Source: Welwitschia mirabilis | Lineage: Eukaryota; Gnetophyta; Gnetopsida; Welwitschiales | Length of the DNA: 54,295 nt | Direction of reading: 5' to 3' | Assembly: GCA_051453625.1 (NCBI GenBank) | Contig: JBOZIK010000001.1 | Location: 215,583,188 to 215,637,482 of the forward strand | Shown: piece after piece, positions 46,721 through 54,295 of the stretch | Position numbering within the stretch: the first letter of the stretch is position 1 | Layout: each line of letters begins with the position of its first letter | Position numbers and translations under genes: made by a program | The notes under the pieces: model-generated | What the model was told of the DNA's origin: nothing | The model's database searches: none | What the model saw: only the letters and a program-made list of their open reading frames with translations

Positions 46721-48834
46721 TTGTTTAGGCTTCTAAAAAGAAGCTTTTAAGGATTGGAGCCTCCAGATTTTTGAACATTTACGAAATCAGCCCAAATAGT
46801 TAAATAAAAACTAAATAAAAGTAATTTTTATGTAGTGGAGCTTATTAAGCTCATTTATTTACTAGATTATTTATTTATTCTATATTTATTAGCATCTTAT
46901 TAACATTTGAAATGCAATACTTTACTTTATTAATTGAAACTTCTTGTATTGCGAATGTTATTTTAAAGGCTTTCTTTTCTTGTAATTACTATCTGAGTAA
47001 TAATATTATTTTGTAGTCTTTTGTTGTTTATTTAATGATATGCTTTTAGTGGCTAAATTGGTGGTTATACAAATATTATTTTATTTCCTTTTGTAACTAT
47101 TGCATTTAATATACCGTGATTAATATATTTCCTTATTTTAATTCATATCAAAGATTCTTGTAACAACTATATTTATTAAGATGCATTATGTTAGCTTATT
47201 TTAATATTTTTTTTTCAGTAATGCATGCTAAAGTAACACCCATAATTATAACAATGCACTCTCCTTTACTAGTGGTTAACATGTGCTTATTATGGCAATT
47301 GGTTGTTTTCCAAGTAGTATTTATTTATTTATTATTATAATGAAAATGAACCAATGGGCCAGGGAAAGTAGTGGTTGAGGGTTTGGGAATCATAACCATT
47401 TTCCGAGAATAATAATGACTTGTATCTGTCCCTTGAAATTCCCAATATCTTTTGAATTCCTTTATCTCATTGTAAATAGGCTCTTTTTTCTCCTTATTCT
47501 TTTGAAGATCTTTTTGTCTTGAAACATTGGAGACTTTCTACTTTGAAGCTTTAGAAACTTTGGAGTGTTTGGAATCTTGGAGTCTTCAGAGCTTGAATGT
47601 AGCAGTCTTAAAGCTTGGAAAACAACATGTCGAATCATGGGTATGGTCTTAGACTTATCTTTATTTCTTGTATGGTACCAAGGATTGCTTGCATCTTTTG
47701 TATTGTTCCATGGCTTTTTCTTGTTACCTTATTTGATATTATTTATACTCATACATGTTTTCATTTCTTTCTTTGTTTCTTAGTTTCATAACCTGACATG
47801 GCTTTAAATAAGCATTACGTTGGTTCTCTTGTCAAACTTATGATTCTCATTTTTAGTTAATCTTGATTGATGTTTTGATGTTGTAAGCCTCTTCTGATTC
47901 ATGTAATATCTTGGTTGTGAATCTAATTTTATGTCTATTGAATGAGATGAAATAACATTAACTAGGTAACCAAATCATACAACTTCAAGGGTTGGTCCAC
48001 TTGAAGGGCTCTCATTGGCTATAGAATTGAATTGTTAGAGTAAACAGGGTGATTGGAGTATATTTATGACTCGTCTAGTTGTGCACAACGAGATGCTTGT
48101 GCAACTTCAGATGGTTTGTCCTATCTAAAGGGTTCCTATTGACCATAGGAATGAACCTCTAAATGAATGGACATTTTTGGCACCCTTCTGGCAATGCATC
48201 TTTGGATCACTGAAACTTGGAATACCATTTTGTATTGCTTATGAATCCCAAAGCGTTGTTTCCTGTATTGGCATATTCTAGTTTTGGATGTATCTCATGG
48301 GTATTTTCTCATTCTCATGTCTTAGCTATATCCTTCGGGTTTTAGTCACCTTCCTTTCCACCCTTCATTATTTAGGTGCTACTAGGAACTCTAATGATTT
48401 CACGATTTTCATACCATATTATTTGTGTAGCTCAGATCTTAGAATGGATTTTGGTCATTGATGAAGCAATGCTTGCTGTTGTTGGCTTAAGCCATTTCTG
48501 TTATTTACTTATTTATGCTTTACATATTTGCAGTTCATTTAAGACTAGATTTGTGAATTAGCTCTTATGTTTTAACTTGCGAAGTTGTTTTAATATTTTT
48601 GTAAGTTTTCTACGGCTCTTATGTAAACATTTTAACTTCTCTCAACTTATTAATTATTGTATATTAGCTTGTAGAGTGAGTTTAAATGATTAATAGTCAT
48701 GTTTGAGGATTTTATTCATCATATTGCTATCATGATTGTTATGGTAATTGCCACTCATAATTACTATTATAACCACTACTCCATATCATTATTGTAACTA
48801 TCACTATATACTTAACGTAAATGAGGTTGTCACA
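46721..48834 (+). repeat. LTR-like region of element E
   Basis: Follows the chromodomain as the D LTR does. It holds a leader with CTTGGAG/GAAGCTT reiterations (47515-47610, compare D at 32000-32075), an imperfect 50-bp direct repeat (47985-48030 and 48105-48155, sharing GGGCTC/GGGTTCxxATTG blocks) and a possible end GAGGTTGTCACA at 48823-48834. Start and end are not firmly placed. Frames at 47565-47783 and 48376-48561 are not genes. Confidence 0.4.
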
Positions 48835-50910
48835 TTTTATATAGAGCATAATTTTCATTTTATCATGATAAATTATAATTGATGCATAGTTTTGTTAGTG
48901 AATGTTGAGGACATTGCACTTTAGTGTCAGAGTAACATTGAAAGTTTTTGGGTGGAAAATGTGGATATCACAATAAAATTATGTCAATAGAATCCTTTTT
49001 CATGAAGACAGAATAATCTTCTTTGCTCAATGTGCAAAGAGAGAGAAGATGTGACCTCAAAGAGGGGTATGGAACATAGGAGAGTGTTTGCTATGAAAGA
49101 GAAGGTAATTGAGAGATAACTATACCATGATCTTCCATGAGAACTAGAGTTCTGTTGGCCAAATAAACTTGACTAAGCTATGCTATGAGATCATTGAAAT
49201 AGTCATGCTTATAGGTCATATACCTGGTTTCACTAGTATTAAGAATCTAAGATTTTTCATAAGGTATGTTTTTACTTAAACACACAAAATAATGAAATCA
49301 TGACTTTGAAACATGGCATTAGATTCATAGCATTTAACATTATTAAAAGACTAGAGTTATAGTAACTGTATTAGCCTTAAGGATGGCTTTAATTTTCTCT
49401 CAAAGTATCTAATAATAACTAGTGGTATGACCTTGTCTTTTGCATTATGGACAGTAATATGTGTTCTTCTTTGGAGTTGCATTATTTTGATATGGTTTAT
49501 TCTTCAACTGAGACTGATGAAATTGTGGAGCTGGAGCTACTTATTATTTCAGGGAAGCTTTATCTTTGTCATGATGTTTGACATTAGAAGAGTATTTTCT
49601 TAATGTTTATTGAAATGAGATCCACTATGAGGATATGACACTTTCAATGGAGCTTTAGAGGATGTAGTACTAGTAAAGTTAAATTGTGCTCTGGCTATAA
49701 CAAGATTTTTACTAAGTGTATCAAAGGTCATTTGTGATAGCCGTCTACTACCATGCAACAACATAATTTAGTTTCATAAAGATGGATTTGCTAAACAACA
49801 TCTAACGAAGTTTATGTAGTGTACAGAAACTTGGTTTTGCAGGTTAATTTCAACAACCTTTGTCTTAAATCATTTATTTGTGCAATTAGCTGTCACATCT
49901 TTCATTTCTTATTATGTAGGTTATTCATGCTTGTAATGAGATTGATAAGCTCCAAATCATTATGTAAATAGAATGTATCTTGCAATGTGATGAAGTTGAT
50001 ATAGCTCGTATGATCTGCCACCTTCTCTAGCTAGGAAGTCACATATTTTCTTCTTTTAGAGGTTGAAGAGGAACATGCCCTTTCTAAAAAAAGTCAAGGT
50101 CAAAACCATATATGTGCATAGTATACATGAAATCTTCATGCCAATTGTTCCAACTCTGATTATCCTAAGGAATGATTCAGATATTAGCTATCATTCTAGT
50201 TGTCAATACTAGTGTAACGAAGTTTGAAAGAATCTGAAACTTACCTTTTAAGGTTGTCATAATTGATATAAAAGGAATAAAAGATAATAAGTTATGAGGT
50301 ATAGTTGATTTTTAAGGGGATCTTGCTCACATTAATAATTGAAGAATGGATCTAGCCTTTACATAAGGAACATTTATTAACCTGAGAAGAGAAAGTAATA
50401 AGAGAAAAATCTTGTAATCAGTTTGATAAGAGATCTTGCTTACATCCACAAGTTCAAATGATCTATTCAAATCACAATGATATAAAAAAGATGCCAAAAA
50501 AAGGGTCACGATAAAGAGGTATAATCAATTTGAAAGGGATCTAGCTCACATCCATAGATTAAATGATCTATCTAATCCACAAATTTTTGAAAAAAGTTTT
50601 GACAAAATTAACCATTTATTGACCACACGCATAAAGGAAAATAAAGTAATTTTGTTTAAAAAATCCTTACATGAATATGGTAAATTTTAATACAAAGAGC
50701 CTAAATCATTAGATGATTGAGTAAAAGCTTTGTCAATCTTAGATCTTGCTTTAGTTTGGGTAGTGATCACATCCTCTCTAAGGGTGTGATCCTTTTCTCC
50801 AAAGGAAGTAAAAAGACAAAGTTTGAATCATTTCAATGGGTTATCTAAGTCATCGATTAGTTTTGGCTATCTTCATTATATACCCTCTTTAAGGGAGAGT
50901 ATGATGTAGT
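48835..50910 (-). pseudogene. Element G: Ty1/copia gag relic
   Basis: On the minus strand a copia nucleocapsid motif is readable at about 49415-49460: YYCPxCKRQGHTTSYY, i.e. C-X2-C-X4-H-X4, with the last Cys now Tyr. It is preceded by a Gln/Pro/Asn-rich linker. To its right, minus-strand fragments such as GFDLDFF and GHVPLQPLKEENM (about 50050-50110) fit a copia gag N-terminal half. Pol is not seen. The 60-codon frame at 50327-50509 is a shadow. Confidence 0.5.
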
Positions 50911-51714
50911 GTTGGAAACCTACTTAAACCTCATACTCAATATATTTTAAATTTCCTACACTTATATCTTTTTGCTAACTTAGTGTTGAAATCCAAGAAG
51001 ACTCTACCACTGTGTCTCCAATTTTCACCCAATCCACCATCAATTACCAAAGCATACATGGAAATTTAGACCTCGAGATGCTTAAAATAGACATAACTCT
51101 CTATATGGATTGAATTACATAATTATGGTAGTTAAAAATTGCACAACAAACTCAAGAGAGGACGTAGCCTGACACAAGTTGATGTCTACATAAGGCTTCC
51201 CATGGCCATTACCAAATAAGACGTATTGCTAGGAAAAAACGTTATGTGATTAAGGATTGTGTAATTTTTAATTTTTATCCTTAAAGCATTAAATGTGAGG
51301 TGACATTAAGCATGTAGGAAATGAACACAAAAAAAACCCAAAACAAAGGGGACTTAGTTTTAGTATAGTCGAGTCAAATGAATCTTATTCAACATCCTAA
51401 CTTAACTTGATCCATCTAAAATATAAGTGAATGTGAGGCCTTATAAAGAAAAATTAGTCAAGTGAATCTTACCCTACATTCCATCTTGACTTGATGTAAA
51501 GAAAAAGGATATGAATGGGCTTACAATAAATTAAAATATTAAAAAATAAAAAAAAAAATTAAAAATGTTAAAAATACACGAAAAAGTGCATGTACATGGA
51601 AGTGAGCTAAAAGCTCAACAAAAAAGGGGAAAAAATTTTATACACATGCAAAAAAGGGCTAGAAGCTAGCAATAAGCTAAAAAGCTAGAAATAAGCAGAT
51701 TGAAAAATCCTTAA
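50911..51714. other. AT-rich spacer
   Basis: AAGGGAGAGTATGATGTAGTG at 50899-50919 looks like a polypurine tract and LTR start on the plus strand, but no second copy is in the window. The rest is A-rich with no frame worth naming. Confidence 0.35.
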
Positions 51715-52246
51715 CTAAGGTTTTCTCTGGTTTGAATGCACTTCTCTATCGTTTCTGAGAAATATAGCAAAATTTGAGGACATTGCAAAACCTAAGGAAA
51801 TCTTTTCAAAAATATATTTCAACATGCTGCACACCCTGGAGGCACTATTCGCGGCCTTCTCAGAGCTGATCCCATATGTCAGGATGGCTAGGGATGAGAA
51901 TTGGACCTGTATCGAATGGGTGGCTAACACTATGTTAAACAAGCAGGCTCGGTTTCTTGATGGATTAGAGATATGCGTCTCCAATAGATTATCAAGTGGC
52001 TATTGGACTACCACGTGGTNNNNNNNNNNNNNNNNNNNNNNNNNNNNNNNNNNNNNNNNNNNNNNNNNNNNNNNNNNNNNNNNNNNNNNNNNNNNNNNNN
52101 NNNNNNNNNNNNNNNNNNNCCACGTGGTGCAACACCATAGTAATGGGAATGGTTATGTCCATCGGCAAAGACAGCCAGAGTAATGGCCAACATATCTACT
52201 GCATTAGTGGCACTAGGAAACACAACAGTAAGATTTACAATGAATC
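51715..52246 (+). other. GC-richer open segment of unknown origin
   Basis: From 51824 a plus-strand frame reads MLHTLEALFAAFSEL, then RDENWTCIEWVANTML and NKQARFLDGLEICVS, up to the gap. If the nine bases CCACGTGGT shared by the gap edges are merged, the frame stays open past 52246 to 52277 (114 residues). The minus strand is also open here (51715-51984, 89 codons), so coding strand is unclear. CpG and codon composition differ from both neighbours. It is the target into which element F inserted. I recognise no family. Confidence 0.3.
52020..52119. other. Assembly gap, 100 N
   Basis: Edges share CCACGTGGT (52011-52019 and 52120-52128). Confidence 0.95.
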
Positions 52247-52503
52247 TGTTATGACCTTAGTTGTATTATGCAAATAAAACATAAAAGTTAAAAATAGATG
52301 ACCACTTCGAGGGGGTCAAGCCTCAAATAATTACTTCGAGGGTGATTGGCCTCTAAACACACAATGCCACTTTTATTCGATGATGCCAACACATTACAAT
52401 ATCCACTTATTTATAGAACATAGGTCCTCTACAACAAAATTCCTAATCAATGTGGGATTTTAGGGAAATAACATAAAATAACAAACTATGAAGCCACTTA
52501 ACA
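52247..52503 (-). repeat. 3' LTR of element F (ends tentative)
   Basis: Minus-strand LTR, roughly TGTTAAG...GGTCATAACA. It contains a TATA box (CTATAAATAAG, about 52409-52419) and an AATAAA signal (about 52375-52382) in the right order. A short LTR of this size fits the Reina lineage. The outer end TGTTATGACC (52247) is better supported than the inner one; no clear polypurine tract is seen. Confidence 0.5.
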
Positions 52504-54295
52504 AATTATGGGGCTAGTCGCAGGAATTATATGAATCCTATGATAATAAACTATTCCCATGTGGCTTCTTTGGAGAACAGTTTGACTATTGCACCAGCAT
52601 TATTGTTACTGCTTGATTATGTTTCTTCACCATCTTTCTATTCAGGATGGCAACAGGGTGCATCTGAAACTGATCATCTTCAAAGAACTCAGGCAAATGA
52701 ATAAAAACTATTGTGCTGCAACTAATATTTTTCTTCAAATTAGATATCTAAAAGACAGGATGAACCCTTGATCCAATAAGCAAATCAAGTCTATAAGCAA
52801 CTGACCCAATCTTTTTAAGAATTTTGTAAGGACCATAAAAACAAGGGGAGAGCTTCATATTACTATGAATAGGTATTATAGCTTATCGACATGGTTACAA
52901 CTACAAATAAACCATGTTTTTAACTTCAAAAGATCACTTTGTTCTATGTTTATCTGCTTCAAACTTCATTCTAGTTTGAGTAGCTTCTAATTTCTCTTTG
53001 AGCAAACGAAGCAATTGGTCTTGATTCCTTAGTTCCATGTCAACCTAATCAACATTAGAAGAGCCTAGAATGTAAGAGAGCACTGTAGGTGGCGGTTGGC
53101 CATAGAAAACCTCATAAGGAGTCTTTCTTATTGATCAATGGAAGGTGTTGTTGCATCACCATTCAGGCCATAAAGCCATTTAGTCCGTGCCTTAGGTTTT
53201 GACTAGTAAAGCATTGAAGATACATCTCAACGCAATGGTTAACCACCTCAGTTTGGCCATTAGTTTGGGGATGATAAGATGAACTCATACATAGCTCAGT
53301 CCCTTGTAAACAAAATAATTCTTGCCAAAAGATGCTAATAAACACCTTAGCTTTATCACTGATAATGGAGTTAGGCATACCATGCAAGTTAAATACATGC
53401 TCCATAAATAGTTGGGAAATTAAAGAAATAGTAAAGGATGAGCAATAGGAATGAAATGGGCATACTTAGAGAGTTGATCAATCACTACCATTATGACATT
53501 CTTCCCATTGGAATGCAATAATCCCTCAATGAAGTCCATGGAAATATCAGTTCATACCCCCTCTAGAATGGTTAGAGACTGGAAGAGGCTAGGTGGGGCA
53601 ACAGACTCATTCTTGTTTCTTTGACAAAAGTTGCAGGCTGCTACATGCTACTTAATATCTTTCTTTATACCCTTTCAGTAAAAAGTTCGGGATACCTCTT
53701 GTAACTCTTTAGAAAACCTGAGTATCCTCCTTTAGGAGAATCATGCAACAATTGTAAAACATTCTTATGCCACTAAGATCTTGGGCCTAATACCACTNNN
53801 NNNNNNNTGATAGCTTTCAGTACTTGATCTCTTGTAGTTTCTACTCCAATGTGATCCATCAAAATCGGTAGTGGATAAAAAATAGCTAATAAGTCTTCTT
53901 TCATCTGCTTAGAAAGGGCATCAGCTACAAAATTTTCTGACCCCTTCTTATACTTGATCTTATAATCATAACCCATGAACATTGTGGTCCATCTTTGTTG
54001 TACCTTTGTGAATAACCTCTGCTCCTATAGATACTTAAGGCTACAATGGTCAATGTAGATGATAAAGTACTGTCCAATCAAATAGTGCTGTTACTTATAA
54101 ATAGTGTGTAATATTTCCATCATCTCCTTCTCATAGGTGAAAAGCCCTTGATGTTTTGTTGATAAAATTTTGCTTGTAAAGGATAGAGGTCTCCTTTCTA
54201 TATAAGAACCACTCCAATGCCTATATCAGAAGCATCACACTCAATCTCAAAGGGCTTAGAGAAATTGGGTAAAGCTAAAACTAGAGTAGATGTCA
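52504..54295 (-). pseudogene. Element F: Reina-like Ty3/gypsy pol, running off the edge
   Basis: Minus-strand pol in order: end of RT with [16 protein letters not shown] (about 54200-54250), RNase H end GYDYKIKYKKGSENFVADAL (53905-53970), integrase zinc finger CNFCQRNK (about 53612-53640), core [10 protein letters not shown] (53525-53555) and [12 protein letters not shown] with the first two catalytic Asp, HGMPNSI and YHPQTNGQTEVVNH (53163-53405), then [12 protein letters not shown] and RVHPVF (52750-52830), and the chromodomain helix EATWE (52556-52570). It is far less decayed than elements A-E but still has stops and shifts, and a 10-N gap at 53798-53807. Confidence 0.82.
53798..53807. other. 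Assembly gap, 10 N
   Basis: Small gap between the RNase H and integrase of element F. Confidence 0.99.

Noticed and set aside
47565-48561. Small hydrophobic frames in 47.5-48.6 kb
   Set aside because: They lie in LTR-like sequence of element E; T-rich DNA yields hydrophobic codons by chance.

Overview
The window is nuclear DNA from a land plant, most likely a flowering plant. The evidence is GT-AG introns in a plant-type ribosomal protein gene, telo-box (TAGGGTT) sequence at that gene's 5' end, and plant-specific retrotransposon lineages (Athila, Tekay/Del-like and Reina-like Ty3/gypsy; SIRE/Maximus-like Ty1/copia). The RPS5 protein reads more like monocot versions than Arabidopsis in places, but I cannot name the species. 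It is a draft assembly with eleven N-gaps, several being 100-N placeholders.

Positions 1-35271 are one nested transposon stack. The outermost element D (+, Tekay/Del-like chromovirus) has the front of its gag at 1-655, and resumes at 26393 with gag tail, protease, RT, RNase H, integrase, chromodomain and a long 3' LTR ending at 35271. Element C (-, Athila-like) sits in D's gag at 656-26387 with target duplication GTCTT; D's reading frame continues across the insertion when C is removed. Element A (+, SIRE-like copia) sits in C's right LTR at 13226-26347 with target duplication AAAAT. Element B (-, a related copia without visible integrase, RT or RNase H) sits in A's left LTR from 14618. A D-type LTR end is wedged between B and A at 19031-19118. 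All of these are decayed, mostly by changes that look like C-to-T, so nearly every open stretch here is a fragment.

35272-41400 is AT-rich spacer with microsatellites, an old tandem duplication and a few unidentified protein-like stretches. 41549-42950 is the one convincing host gene: an intact four-exon gene for cytosolic 40S ribosomal protein S5 (uS7). Downstream are a 53-bp minisatellite and an unidentified exon-like relic on the minus strand near 45.1-45.5 kb.

46-54.3 kb returns to transposons: a chromovirus tail (E, +) with LTR-like sequence, a copia gag relic (G, -), a GC-richer open segment of unknown origin, and a younger Reina-like gypsy element (F, -) running off the right edge.

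The most interesting signal is the accessory third ORF shared by copia elements A and B. In both it lies after the main coding region, behind a spacer carrying the same GTCRACTAGA-type motif that fills their LTR U3 regions plus a TATA box. B keeps this ORF although it has no visible integrase, RT or RNase H.
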